NCBI RefSeq assembly: GCF_028275115.1
Contig: NZ_JAQCNH010000078.1
Coordinates: 28,937 to 92,936 of the forward strand
Direction: 5' to 3'
Source of the DNA: Halorientalis sp.
GTDB lineage: Archaea; Halobacteriota; Halobacteria; Halobacteriales; Haloarculaceae
Length of the DNA stretch: 64,000 nucleotides
In this document: in pieces, positions 25,653-34,479 of the stretch
Layout: every line of letters starts with the position of its first letter
Numbering within the stretch: the stretch's first letter is position 1
Program-made: the position numbers and the translations under genes
Notes under the pieces: generated by a model
Databases searched by the model: none
What the model saw: the letters and a program-made list of their open reading frames with translations, nothing else
Told to the model about the DNA's origin: nothing

Positions 25653-26179
25653 GCCGCCACCTCCCGCAGTGCCGCCAGCGCCGCGCGGGCCCGCCGCGAG
25701 AACGTCGGCTCGCCCCGAAGGAGCGTCCGCAGCCGGTCCCGGCGCGAAGGCGGGCGCGCCTGAAAAAAGGCCTGTGCGGCGTCGTCGTCCGTCCAATCGC
25801 TCGCCACGAGTCGCTCGCGCGCCGTCGACCGCGAGCAGTCCAGCTGGTCGGCGAGGACCCCGACGCCGACGGCTTCGATTCGCGCCCGCAACCGCTCCTG
25901 TGTTTCCTCGTCCCGCGTCGAGAGGCCGGCCAGTTCCCGGTCGACCTCGTCGCCGGGGACCGACCGTCCCCTGTCACTCGGGTCGGGGAGCGACCCGTCG
26001 GCCACCGTCACCGACGACCGGCTGAGCGCCGCCAACCCGCCGACGCCACCGGCCAGCAGCGCCGAGCCGACGAGGACGACCACCGTGAGCCCACCCCCGC
26101 TCACCGACAGCGGTGTGAACACCAGTACGGCCCCAGCGGCCGTCGACGCGAACCCGACCACGAGCAGAAGTCGCCGCAT
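25649..26179 (-). CDS. Membrane protein (DUF7269-like) of the DUF58 operon
   Basis: The 176-residue protein has two N-terminal membrane helices (LLLVVGFASTAAGAVLVF, GGLTVVVLVGSALLAGGVGGLAAL). A charged cytosolic part contains DEVDRELAGLSTRDEETQERLRARI, a helical segment that may pair with the DUF58 protein. No catalytic motif is seen. It overlaps both neighbours by 1-4 nt, so the operon is translationally coupled. Confidence 0.75.
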   Translation of the reverse strand: MRRLLLVVGFASTAAGAVLVFTPLSVSGGGLTVVVLVGSALLAGGVGGLAALSRSSVTVADGSLPDPSDRGRSVPGDEVDRELAGLSTRDEETQERLRARIEAVGVGVLADQLDCSRSTARERLVASDWTDDDAAQAFFQARPPSRRDRLRTLLRGEPTFSRRARAALAALREVAA

Positions 26180-26844
26180 CAGTCCTCACCCTCGCTGTCG
26201 AGCGCGGCCAAGGCGTCGCGGGCGCTGTCCTCGCACTCCTCGGTCGGCTCGGTCGCGCCGTAGCGCACCCGACCGAACAGGTCGGTCAGCCGCTCGACCG
26301 GGCCGGTGGCCGCGCCGGCACGGACCGCCTCGCGGGCGAACTCCCGTGGCGTGGTCGACTCGCCGAACGGAGCGTCGAGCCCCTGCACCATCGCGCGCCA
26401 TGCGCGGTACACCTCGTTGTCCACCGGTGCGTCCGAAACGGTCGGGCCTGCACGGCTCACGCCGTCGTCGTCGGCGTCGCGGTCGACCGCCACTGCCGGT
26501 TCCGGGGAGCCGCCGGACTCGTCCCCCCGACGTCGCAGTCCAGTCAGTCCGAGTCCGGCGACGACCACCGCAGTGACGACCAACAGCAGCATCGGACTCA
26601 CCGGAGGGAGCGACCCCGCGACAACGCCGTAAACTCCACCGATGGGCCCGAGCAGGCCGACTCCACCGGGGCCGCCGCCTCCGGGGGCCCCACTGCCAGC
26701 CGTGTTCGCGCTCGCATTCGTCGTGTCTACCGGGCCGCTCGCGACGTTCGACGGGTCGAGGTCGGTGACGGCGGTGGCACCGACGGCGAACGCGAGCGCG
26801 GCTGCGAGGGCGACCAGGGCGACGAGCGGCGGACGTCTCTGCAC
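26179..26844 (-). CDS. DUF4129 domain membrane protein
   Basis: First gene of the coupled operon. The 221-residue product has a signal-like N-terminus and a glycine/proline-rich extracellular stretch. One central membrane helix (MLLLVVTAVVVAGLGLTGL) follows. The C-terminal cytosolic DUF4129 region reads VYRAWRAMVQGLDAPFGEST and then FAREAVRAGAATGPVERLTD, ending in a FGRVRYG block. In other prokaryotes DUF4129 domains are linked to transglutaminase-DUF58-MoxR clusters, possibly for envelope maturation. The stop and the next start overlap as TGATG. Confidence 0.85.
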   Translation of the reverse strand: MQRRPPLVALVALAAALAFAVGATAVTDLDPSNVASGPVDTTNASANTAGSGAPGGGGPGGVGLLGPIGGVYGVVAGSLPPVSPMLLLVVTAVVVAGLGLTGLRRRGDESGGSPEPAVAVDRDADDDGVSRAGPTVSDAPVDNEVYRAWRAMVQGLDAPFGESTTPREFAREAVRAGAATGPVERLTDLFGRVRYGATEPTEECEDSARDALAALDSEGED

Positions 26845-26932
26845 GACTGCTGGTTCGACCTCGTGGGGCTTGAAAACTGGCCGGTTTTTCAGCGTCAGAA
26901 ACCGACCGAAACCGGTGGCTTATGTCGACCCG

Positions 26933-27916
26933 TTACAGCCGTCGGGCCACGTCCTCGGCGAAATACGTCAGGATGAGGTCCGCACCGGCGCGCTTGATCG
27001 ACAACAGCGACTCGTGAGCGACCGCTTCCAGATCCAGCCACCCCTTTTCAGCGGCGGCGTGGAGCATGGCGTACTCCCCGGAGACGTTGTACGCTGCGAT
27101 GGGACGGTCGAACTCCTGACCGACCGCGCTCACGACGTCGAGATACGGGAGTGCCGGCTTGATCATCAGTACGTCCGCGCCCTGCTCCACGTCCAGTTCG
27201 ACCTCGCGCATAGCCTCGCGGGCGTTCGCAGGGTCCATCTGGTAGTGGCGACGGTCACCGAAGGCGGGCGCGCCGTCGGCGGCGTCCCGGAACGGACCGT
27301 AGAAGCCGCTCTCGTACTTCGCGGCGTAGGACATGATGGGCACCTCGGTGTGCCCCGCGTCGTCCAGTCCCTCCCGGATCGCGCCGACCATTCCGTCGGT
27401 CATCGACGAGGGTGCGACCATGTCCGCGCCGGCCGCGGCGTGGGAGACCGCTGTCTCCGCCAGCAACTCTAGGGTCTCGTCGTTTTTTACTGTGAGGGTG
27501 GGGTCGTCGTCGGCCCTGTCCTCGATTACACCACAGTGACCGTGATCTGTGTACTCGCACATGCACACGTCGGTGATAACGTATGCGTCGGTCTCCTCGC
27601 CGATGGCCCGGACCGCGCGCTGGACGACGCCGTCTTCGGCCCAGGCCCGCGAGCCCTGGGCGTCCTTGGAGTCGGGGATACCGAAGAGAATGACGGCTTC
27701 GACACCGGTCTCGCGGATCTCCTCGACGCGGGCGACGGCATCGGAGACGGGGACGCGCTCGTGGCCCGGCATCGAGGGGATCGGCTGGCGGTCGTCGGTC
27801 GTCGCGTCGACGAATACAGGCGCGACGAGGTCGTCGGTCGAGAGGTCGACCTCGCTGACGAGCGACCGGACTCCGTCCCGTCGGAGCCGACGGGGCCGGT
27901 GCGTGAGGTGGTCCAT
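26933..27916 (-). CDS. hemB: Delta-aminolevulinic acid dehydratase (porphobilinogen synthase)
   Basis: The 327-residue enzyme joins two 5-aminolevulinate molecules to porphobilinogen. It has the zinc-binding cysteines C118, C120 and C128 in [14 protein letters not shown], and the two Schiff-base lysines K200 (SYAAKYES) and K253 ([11 protein letters not shown]). The ATG at 27916 gives the usual start [13 protein letters not shown]; a start nine codons earlier is less likely. hemL is on the same strand at 18003-19343, not in the same operon. Confidence 0.96.
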   Translation of the reverse strand: MDHLTHRPRRLRRDGVRSLVSEVDLSTDDLVAPVFVDATTDDRQPIPSMPGHERVPVSDAVARVEEIRETGVEAVILFGIPDSKDAQGSRAWAEDGVVQRAVRAIGEETDAYVITDVCMCEYTDHGHCGVIEDRADDDPTLTVKNDETLELLAETAVSHAAAGADMVAPSSMTDGMVGAIREGLDDAGHTEVPIMSYAAKYESGFYGPFRDAADGAPAFGDRRHYQMDPANAREAMREVELDVEQGADVLMIKPALPYLDVVSAVGQEFDRPIAAYNVSGEYAMLHAAAEKGWLDLEAVAHESLLSIKRAGADLILTYFAEDVARRL

Positions 27917-27955
27917 GCCTGTCAGTACCGGCGGTGTAGGCAAAAACGCACTGTT

Positions 27956-28726
27956 CTACAGGGTGACGACATCTAGTTCGACCAGCAGCCACGCGCTGAT
28001 CATAATAAGCGAGTTGTAGAGGCCGTGAACTCCGATCGGGACCCAGATCGACCCGGTTCGGTGGTAGCTGTACCCGAACCCGAGACCGACGAGGAACACG
28101 ATTACGAGCATCACGGCCGCCCAGAACGGCGAGTAGCCCAGATACGAGGGGAGATGCAGCAGCGCGAAGAGGACGCCCGCACCGATGATCGCGACGGCAC
28201 TCGATGCCACCTCCCCGAGGTACTGCTGGATGACGCCCCGGAACAGCGCCTCCTCACAGGGCGCGACGACGAACAGCGACAGCGGGATCATCGCGAGCAT
28301 GAGCGCCTGCGGGTCGATCCCCGTCTCCGTGACGCGAACCGGCAGTAGTGGGCCACCCAGCGCGTGGGCGGCGAGGACGGCGACCGACCGGACGGCGAAC
28401 AACGCCACCGCGCCGCCGACGACCCACGCCACTAGCCGGCCGCGACCCGGAACGTCGAGTCCCACGTAGCCGACGCCGCGGTCGGTTGCCTTGACGAACG
28501 TCAGCGCGGCCACACCGAAGCCCAGTTCGGCGAGTCCGAGCGCGAGGGCGACCGTCGGGACCGTCGCCGGCAGAAAAAACGTGGGCACGATCAACACGGC
28601 GCTGCTGATGGCGGCGAATATGGTCAGGCCGACTGCGACCACACTGCGTTTCAGGCGTGGCCAGTCACGTCGCTCCGCGAGCGATCCGGCGTCGGTCCGG
28701 TCCGGCCGGTCGATTGGGTCGGACAT
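27956..28726 (-). CDS. CPBP family intramembrane metalloprotease
   Basis: The 256-residue protein has about seven membrane segments. It has the three family motifs: EEALFRG (E158, E159, R163), FALLHLP (metal-binding His) and a late HGLYN. Members of this CAAX protease/bacteriocin-processing family cleave within membranes; the substrate is unknown here. The gene sits upstream of hemB by 39 bp on the same strand. A repeat element (28881-28935) lies in its promoter-side gap. Confidence 0.88.
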   Translation of the reverse strand: MSDPIDRPDRTDAGSLAERRDWPRLKRSVVAVGLTIFAAISSAVLIVPTFFLPATVPTVALALGLAELGFGVAALTFVKATDRGVGYVGLDVPGRGRLVAWVVGGAVALFAVRSVAVLAAHALGGPLLPVRVTETGIDPQALMLAMIPLSLFVVAPCEEALFRGVIQQYLGEVASSAVAIIGAGVLFALLHLPSYLGYSPFWAAVMLVIVFLVGLGFGYSYHRTGSIWVPIGVHGLYNSLIMISAWLLVELDVVTL

Positions 28727-28880
28727 GTGTCTCTACCTTCACCACCGACTGAAATACAGTTTTCTCCACACGAGACGGTCCGCGGTGCGGGACCGAGGCG
28801 GGGCTGTGCGGTTTGTGGCGGCGGTCCGGGGACGAGCACAGCAACCGTGAGCGCGTCACCGACGCGCTCGCGGCTTTTTC

Positions 28881-28935
28881 CCCACGTTTTTGCTCGGGGG
28901 TGCGCGGAGCGCACCCCCCCGATGGAAAAAGTGGG
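28881..28935. repeat. Nested inverted repeat element, copy A
   Basis: Outer parts CCCACGTTTTT and AAAAAGTGGG face each other around an inner perfect hairpin of ten-base arms (GGGGGTGCGC, GCGCACCCCC) with loop GGA. It starts 2 bp after the stop of the gene at 28938-31142 when read in that gene's direction. The same layout recurs at 31916-31970 and 36378-36435. Confidence 0.75.
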
Positions 28936-28937
28936 TT

Positions 28938-31142
28938 CTAGTCGTCTGCGGGCGCCGACTCGCCGCCAGTCGTCGCGCCGGCCTCGACGCCGTCGTGTTC
29001 GACGGCTTCGACGAGCAACTCGGCCACGTCGACGACCTCGATGTCGTCCTCGAAGTCGCCGGTCTTGCGGCCGTCCTCGTACATCGTCATACACATCGGG
29101 CAGGCGACGACGAACTTTTCGATGGCGTTGCCGGCCTCGGTGTCCTCCAGCGCCTCCCGGAGCCGTTCCTCGCTGGGTTTCTCCTCTTCGTCCATCTCCA
29201 TCCAGAGGCCGCCGCCACCGCCACCGCAACAGAACGAGTCGTCGCGGTTGCGCGGCATCTCGTTGAGGTTACAACCCGTCGCACGGATCAACTCGCGCGG
29301 GGCCTCGTACTCACCGTTGTACCGGCCGAGGTGACACGGGTCGTGGTACGTGACGGTGTAGTCGAGTTCGTTGCCACGCAGGCCCAGTTTCCCGCGGTCG
29401 ACGAGTTCCTCGACAGCCTGGGTCCAGTGGTAGATTCCCGCGTCGGGGTTCCAGTCGTCGTCCTCGATGTCGAAGTCCATCATCGGGTCGTCGGCGAACT
29501 CCGCGAAGTCGACTTCCGGATACTCGTTTTTGAACGTGTTGAACGAGTGGGGGTCGGTGCAGACAATCTTCTCGAACTCGACATTCTGGAAGTTCTCGAC
29601 CATCGTCGCGGCCTGTTCGACGAACAGGAACTCCTCGCCGACTCGCCGGATGTCGTTGGCGTCGTACACCTCGTCCTCGTAGAGGATGCCGAAGGTCACG
29701 TCGGCCTCCTGGAACAGTTTGGCGAGGGACCTCGCGACCTGCTTGTTCCGGTCGTCGAAAGACGGGTAATCGCCGACGTACCAGAGGAACTCGACTTCCT
29801 CCTCGCGAGCGTCGGTCACGTCGAACCCGAGGTCTTCGGTCCAGTCGCCACGAGACCGCTGGCTGTTGCCGAAGGTATTGCCTTTCTGCATGACGTTCTG
29901 GAACACGTCCTGCAGGCTGGGCTGGATCTCGCCCTCGTCGGTGAGCTGGCGGTTCAGCCGGGTGAACGTTTTGAGATGCTCGATCTCGACCGGACAGGCG
30001 TCCATACAGGCCATGCAGGCCATACAGGACTCCATCGTCTCGGCCTGGATCACCGCGTCGTCGGAATCGGCGACGATATCTCTCTCCTCACCGCCGTTGT
30101 CGACGTGCTCGCGGTAGTTCTTCAGGTCGAGGATTACGTCCCGGGGCGAGAGGTTGCGTCCGGAGGCGTTGGCCGGACAGACCGAGGTACAGCGGCCACA
30201 CTTCGTACAGGCGTCCTGGTCGAGGATCTCCTTCCAGGAGAACGAATCCATCGACTCCGCGCCGGTGTCGGCGTCCAGGTCGGCAGGGATGCCCGGGAGC
30301 CGCTTGCCGGCCTTCTTATCTCGCGTGACGACGTTGGCGAACGACGAGATCATGTGGAACGGCTTTGCGTACGGGATGGCCGCAATGAAGACGAACGCGA
30401 TGATGGAGTGTGACCACCACGCGAGCGGGTACGCCGCCGTCGCCATCGCGGGCGTCATCCCGGCAGCCGCGAACACGTCTTTGAGGAACCAGCCGACGAA
30501 ACTGACGGTCTCGAAGGACACGTCACGGGTGGCGCTGGTCCCCAGAATGCGGATCGCCTCGGTGACGAACCCGCCGACGCCGAGCAGGAACAGCGACCAG
30601 ATGAAGAGGTGGTCCTCTAGGCTGGAGTTGGGGCCCCAGAGCCGTTCGTTCCGGACGACGTAGCGGCGGTGCAGCGCCATGCCGATTCCGACGACGAACA
30701 GTAGACCCATGAAGTCCATCACCAGCGAGTACGAGAGATAGAAGTTGCCAGTGAAAATAGAGAAGCTCTCACCCGTCAGCAGCTTTCCCCCCTTCTCCAG
30801 AATGTCCATATCGATGGCCAGGATAGTCGTCCCGATGAGCAGTGTCAGAAAGCCCCAAACAATAAACGAGTGCATCAGTCCGGCGTAGAGGTCACGGTCG
30901 AACTGCTTTTGATTGGTGAACACGATCGTCGATGCCTCACTGATCCGATTCCGCAGGTCGTCCGTGCGGTCAAACCAGTCCTCATCACCCTGTGTGTACC
31001 GGTCGAATCGGCTGTAGACACCCCAGATCAGCACTGCGATGGTCACGGCGGCGAGGTAATAAAAGACGACCTCGCCAATGTGGCTGATCTGCCACATCGT
31101 GGGACGCGTGACGGTTTCACCCGCCTGCAACGGAAGTACCAT
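28938..31142 (-). CDS. Membrane-bound HdrD/FadF-like iron-sulfur oxidoreductase
   Basis: The 734-residue protein is a fusion. An N-terminal NarI-like membrane domain with about six helices lies within residues 20-265. Two [4Fe-4S] ferredoxin motifs follow at residues 312-322 (CTKCGRCTSVC) and 373-383 (CMACMACMDAC). The C-terminal part has two CCG-type domains; the second holds DPCHLGRY and DSFCCGGGGGGLW. The layout matches FadF-type proteins that pass electrons from ETF or acyl-CoA dehydrogenases to menaquinone. The electron donor is inferred. The gene is monocistronic, with no ETF gene nearby in the window. Confidence 0.85.
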   Translation of the reverse strand: MVLPLQAGETVTRPTMWQISHIGEVVFYYLAAVTIAVLIWGVYSRFDRYTQGDEDWFDRTDDLRNRISEASTIVFTNQKQFDRDLYAGLMHSFIVWGFLTLLIGTTILAIDMDILEKGGKLLTGESFSIFTGNFYLSYSLVMDFMGLLFVVGIGMALHRRYVVRNERLWGPNSSLEDHLFIWSLFLLGVGGFVTEAIRILGTSATRDVSFETVSFVGWFLKDVFAAAGMTPAMATAAYPLAWWSHSIIAFVFIAAIPYAKPFHMISSFANVVTRDKKAGKRLPGIPADLDADTGAESMDSFSWKEILDQDACTKCGRCTSVCPANASGRNLSPRDVILDLKNYREHVDNGGEERDIVADSDDAVIQAETMESCMACMACMDACPVEIEHLKTFTRLNRQLTDEGEIQPSLQDVFQNVMQKGNTFGNSQRSRGDWTEDLGFDVTDAREEEVEFLWYVGDYPSFDDRNKQVARSLAKLFQEADVTFGILYEDEVYDANDIRRVGEEFLFVEQAATMVENFQNVEFEKIVCTDPHSFNTFKNEYPEVDFAEFADDPMMDFDIEDDDWNPDAGIYHWTQAVEELVDRGKLGLRGNELDYTVTYHDPCHLGRYNGEYEAPRELIRATGCNLNEMPRNRDDSFCCGGGGGGLWMEMDEEEKPSEERLREALEDTEAGNAIEKFVVACPMCMTMYEDGRKTGDFEDDIEVVDVAELLVEAVEHDGVEAGATTGGESAPADD

Positions 31143-31272
31143 GCTGTATCGTTCCGGGAGTTACGCGCTTAAGTCTTGCCAAGCGCCAGCATACCTACAT
31201 TAGACAGTTTTCCGACCGCTCACAGCATCTGTGGCGTCCGGGCAACTGACCCCGGCTATCGCCGGCAGTACA

Positions 31273-31280
31273 TTTTTATA
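31273..31280 (+). promoter_or_regulatory. TATA box of the cmi4-like gene
   Basis: TTTTTATA is centred about 27 nt before the ATG at 31305, indicating a leaderless transcript and supporting that start over an in-frame ATG at 31176. Confidence 0.55.
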
Positions 31281-31304
31281 CCCGCGTCTACCGATTCGGG
31301 CACG

Positions 31305-31913
31305 ATGGACGAGAAAACCGAGGAACTCCGGGACATCTTCGTCGAACTCACCGACGAGGAGACGGTGACCGAACGCCAGAAGGAAGGGCCTGGTTCGCTC
31401 ACCGACGCCGACGAGGCCGCCGTCACCGACCGGGTCGCGACCGTGGTCACGACCATGCGGGAGCGCTACGACTTCGTGACAGACCTCGACGACGACACCC
31501 TCGGAACTGTCGTTCGCGGGTTCTACGACGGGACAGACGACGCCACCATCGCCGAGACCGTCGGTGAGACTCCCGAGACGGTCTTTCGCGCTCGCATGGA
31601 TCTCCACCTGCTCGACGACGACGACACACAGTTCCCCTTCGCGCTGTCCGCGCTCCGCGACGCCCACGCCGACACGGACGAACCCGACTCCGCGGCGCTG
31701 GCCGATGCGTTCGATGCCGACCCCGAGACCGTCGAGCGTGCCCTGCTCGTCGCCGAGACCCAGGAGGCAATCCGCCGCGTCAGTGGCCGCTTCCGGAGCG
31801 AGTTCGAGGACGCCATCCCCGACGCCGCCCTCTCGACCCACCTGACCGAATCCGCTCAGGAGGACGGCCTGCAGGAGGCCGCCGAGGACATCGAGACGGA
31901 TACCAAGTTCTGA
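31305..31913 (+). CDS. cmi4: Conditioned medium-induced protein 4 homologue
   Basis: The 202-residue soluble acidic protein opens MDEKTEELRDIFVELTDEET, as in haloarchaeal Cmi4. It also has TLGTVVRGFYDGTDDATIAE and PETVFRARMDLHLL, a segment with helix-turn-helix character, and a second HTH-like stretch DAFDADPETVERALLVAETQE. The family was named for induction by conditioned medium in a haloarchaeon; its molecular role is not established. DNA binding is an inference from the helix pattern. A nested inverted repeat begins 2 bp after the stop. Confidence 0.82.
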   Translation: MDEKTEELRDIFVELTDEETVTERQKEGPGSLTDADEAAVTDRVATVVTTMRERYDFVTDLDDDTLGTVVRGFYDGTDDATIAETVGETPETVFRARMDLHLLDDDDTQFPFALSALRDAHADTDEPDSAALADAFDADPETVERALLVAETQEAIRRVSGRFRSEFEDAIPDAALSTHLTESAQEDGLQEAAEDIETDTKF

Positions 31914-31915
31914 GA

Positions 31916-31970
31916 CCACCTTTTTTCCGCTCGGGTGGCCGGAGGCCACCTCTCGCGAGAAAAACGTGGG
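31916..31970. repeat. Nested inverted repeat element, copy B
   Basis: CCACCTTTTTT at the left and AAAAACGTGGG at the right enclose the perfect hairpin GGTGGCC-GGA-GGCCACC (31934-31950). It begins 2 bp after the cmi4 stop. The T-run directly after the stop may also act as a terminator. Arrangement and GGA loop match copy A. Confidence 0.75.
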
Positions 31971-31980
31971 TCAAAAAGGC

Positions 31981-32093
31981 GGGATTCGCGCCAACGGCGC
32001 GAATTCCCGGGATACCCGCGAGTGACCGCAGGGAACGAGGGGGTGCTCGTCGGAGCGACGCTCCGACGGTGACCGGCGGCCTGCGGCCGCCGG
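31981..32093. repeat. Cluster of three GC-rich hairpins
   Basis: Three consecutive palindromes follow copy B. The first is GGGATTCGCGCC against GGCGCGAATTCCC (31981-32008, one bulge). The second has ten-base arms CGTCGGAGCG/CGCTCCGACG with a one-base loop (32048-32068). The third has nine-base arms CCGGCGGCC/GGCCGCCGG with loop TGC (32073-32093). No gene is evident here; the function is unknown. Confidence 0.6.
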
Positions 32094-32168
32094 ACGCTTG
32101 TGGTGTCCGCACCGCGACCGCACCGTCCGGCACAGCACTCTTTTTTAGGCGACTGAATGTCCGCGCAA

Positions 32169-32359
32169 ATGTCTGCCTTCGCGCCCTCGAACCGGTTCCC
32201 GGACGAACGACCGGGCGAACCGGAGATCGCCATCGCGGCGGTCGTATCGCTGCCCTCCCGGCCCCCTCGACGCCTGTGACCAGTGCCGCTGACGGATTCT
32301 TGTTCGCTGTAGCCGTCGTCATCGCGGCACGGATAATCCACGCGCGACCCGTCGACTGA
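32169..32359 (+). pseudogene. Possible small membrane protein gene with a frameshift
   Basis: From ATG 32169 the frame gives MSAFAPSNRFPDERPGEPEI then AIAAVVSLP and stops at 32279. A neighbouring frame continues with a hydrophobic helix and a clean end (FLFAVAVVIAARIIHARPVD, stop at 32359). Joining the two would give a small protein with a membrane helix. The join is a guess, so this is offered only as a candidate for a broken small gene. Confidence 0.3.
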
Positions 32360-32398
32360 TCCGTACTCTCAAGTACTAGTCCGGGTCCAGTCCTGGCC

Positions 32399-33046
32399 AT
32401 GCACACGTTCCGTGACGTGGAGACGGCCGCGTACTGTCCCCGCAAACTGTACTACCGCCGCCGCGCCGGCCCGCCGGACGTACCCGACGAGGTCGCCGCC
32501 TGCCGGAGTCTGGCCTTCGAGTACGAGCGCCTGCTCGATTCCGACGCCGACCTGTTGGCCGCCCCAATCGAGGTTTCCCCAACGCAGTTCCGCTCCCGGT
32601 TGGGGCGGGCCAAGGCCCGACTGGACGCCTGGGACGCGCTGGCCGACCCACCGGCCCGCGAGCAGATGCTGGAGGGCCGGGAGTGTCGCGGCGTCGCCCA
32701 CAAGATTCTCGAAGAACCGCTGACCCCGTCGCTCGTGTTCGCCGGCCGGCCACCGGACGAAGGGGTCTGGGAGCCACAGACCGCGCGACTGGTCGCGGCC
32801 GCGAAGGCGCTGTCCTGGGAGCGCGAGACGGCGGTCGAGCGCGCATACGCGGAGTACCCGGCATACGGCGTCGTCCGGACCGTGCCGCTGACGACCCGCC
32901 GGAAAGCCGCTTACCGGCGTGCCGTCCGGACGGCCGACGCTGTCGACGGACCACCGAGTCGGGTCGACAACAACGCGAAGTGCTCCCCCTGCGAGTTCCG
33001 CGAGCAGTGTGGTGTCCGCACTCGGTCACTCCGGTCACTGCTCTAA
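32399..33046 (+). CDS. Stand-alone Cas4-like nuclease (PD-(D/E)XK, Fe-S)
   Basis: The 215-residue protein has the Cas4/RecB pattern of cysteines: C13 in AAYCPRKLYY near the N-terminus, and C195, C198 and C204 in KCSPCEFREQCG near the C-terminus. These four usually hold a [4Fe-4S] cluster around a PD-(D/E)XK core. The core acidic residues are not clear in this sequence. No CRISPR array or other cas gene is in the window, so it is not part of a visible CRISPR locus. A repair or recombination role is possible. Homology is inferred from the cysteine layout. Confidence 0.75.
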   Translation: MHTFRDVETAAYCPRKLYYRRRAGPPDVPDEVAACRSLAFEYERLLDSDADLLAAPIEVSPTQFRSRLGRAKARLDAWDALADPPAREQMLEGRECRGVAHKILEEPLTPSLVFAGRPPDEGVWEPQTARLVAAAKALSWERETAVERAYAEYPAYGVVRTVPLTTRRKAAYRRAVRTADAVDGPPSRVDNNAKCSPCEFREQCGVRTRSLRSLL

Positions 33047-33265
33047 CTATTTATATAGCGTGGCGGCCGTCAGCTACCCGTCTGACGTGGGTCATATGCG
33101 GCCGCTGTAACGCGTTTCTTCCGCGCTCGAATGTCCGCGGGCTTTAAGTATCTCTGGAGTGCGTGTAAAAACGCAGTCACACGCTCCATTCCGTTTTTGT
33201 AGACTGACAGGCGGTGCGGCCACCGGCCGGGAAATACCTAACTCCGCGTAGCGGAAAGACCGGGC

Positions 33266-34477
33266 ATGCTCGAACTCGCCGACGTGGAGGCCGCCAGCGA
33301 ACGGGTCGCAGAGACGGCCAGACACACACCGCTCGAGTACTCTCACAGTTTCTCGTCGCTGACCGGCGCAGCGGTCCACCTGAAACTGGAGACGTTCCAG
33401 CGGACAGGTGCGTTCAAGATTCGTGGCGCGACCAACCGCATCGCGACGTTGTCAGGGGACGAGCGCGATGCCGGTGTCGTGACGGCCAGCGCCGGCAACC
33501 ACGCTCAGGGTGTCGCGCTGGCGGCCACGCGGACCGGTGTCGACTCGACGATCGTCATGCCCGAACCCGCGCCAATCTCGAAGGTGAAAGCGACCCGGAA
33601 CTACGGAGCCGAGGTCGTCCTCCACGGTGAGGACTACAGCGAGGCCGCCGACCACGCCCACGAAATCGAACGCGAGCAGGGCCGCACCTACGTCCACGCC
33701 TTCGACGACCCAATGGTGATGGCCGGGCAGGGGACCATCGGCCTCGAGATAATCGAGGACTGCCCCGAGGTCGAGACGGTCGTCGTCCCCATCGGTGGCG
33801 GTGGTCTCATCAGCGGCATCGCGACCGCGATAAAAGGGCGAAAGCCCGACGTGCGCGTAATCGGCGTCCAAGCCGAGGGAGCCGAGAGCGCCGCCCAGTC
33901 GCTGGCGACGGGCGAAATCGTCGAGCGTGACAGTGTCAACACCATCGCCGACGGGATCGCGACCCGGCGAATCGGCGACGAGACGTTCCCGATCATTCAG
34001 GAACGCGTCGACGAGGTAGTCACGGTCGGTGACGAGGAGATCGCGGTCGCACTGACCCAACTCCTGGAGCGGTCGAAGACCCTCGTCGAGGGCGCCGGCG
34101 CTGTGTCGCTGGCGGCGATCCTCGAAGACCGGTTCGACTACGACGACGACGAGACGATCGTCCCGGCGCTCTGTGGCGGAAACATCGACCTCAACACGCT
34201 CACGACGGTCATCCTCAGGGGACTGGTCCGGACCGGCCGCTACCTGCGACTGCGGACGGTCCTGCAGGACCGACCCGGCACACTAAAAGAACTGACGAAC
34301 ATCCTCTCGCGGCACCGCGCGAACATCTACGCCATCCGCCACGACCGCACGTCTCGGGACGTGGCAATGAACGACGCCGAGGTCGAACTCGACCTGGAAA
34401 CGCGAGGCCACGACCACGTCGAGACCGTGCTGGACGCTCTGGAGGACGCGGGGTACGAGACGGACGTCCTCCTCTGA
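33266..34477 (+). CDS. ilvA: Threonine ammonia-lyase
   Basis: The 403-residue PLP enzyme deaminates threonine to 2-oxobutyrate, the first step to isoleucine. The PLP lysine is K51 in TGAFKIRGATNR. SAGNHAQGVA (substrate loop) and PIGGGGLISG (phosphate-binding glycine loop) are present. A C-terminal ACT domain covers about residues 325-403 (LRTVLQDRPGTLKELTNILS), suggesting allosteric control by an amino acid such as isoleucine. A TATA-like CTTTAAG lies at about 33142; an additional upstream one is near 33050. Confidence 0.94.
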   Translation: MLELADVEAASERVAETARHTPLEYSHSFSSLTGAAVHLKLETFQRTGAFKIRGATNRIATLSGDERDAGVVTASAGNHAQGVALAATRTGVDSTIVMPEPAPISKVKATRNYGAEVVLHGEDYSEAADHAHEIEREQGRTYVHAFDDPMVMAGQGTIGLEIIEDCPEVETVVVPIGGGGLISGIATAIKGRKPDVRVIGVQAEGAESAAQSLATGEIVERDSVNTIADGIATRRIGDETFPIIQERVDEVVTVGDEEIAVALTQLLERSKTLVEGAGAVSLAAILEDRFDYDDDETIVPALCGGNIDLNTLTTVILRGLVRTGRYLRLRTVLQDRPGTLKELTNILSRHRANIYAIRHDRTSRDVAMNDAEVELDLETRGHDHVETVLDALEDAGYETDVLL

Positions 34478-34479
34478 CT

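Noticed and set aside
28890..30413. Long plus-strand frame of 507 codons opposite the FadF-like gene
   Set aside because: The minus-strand gene has clear Fe-S and CCG motifs; the opposite frame arises from GC-biased third positions.
32399..33046. CRISPR locus around the Cas4-like gene
   Set aside because: No regularly spaced repeats and no cas1, cas2 or effector genes were found on either side.
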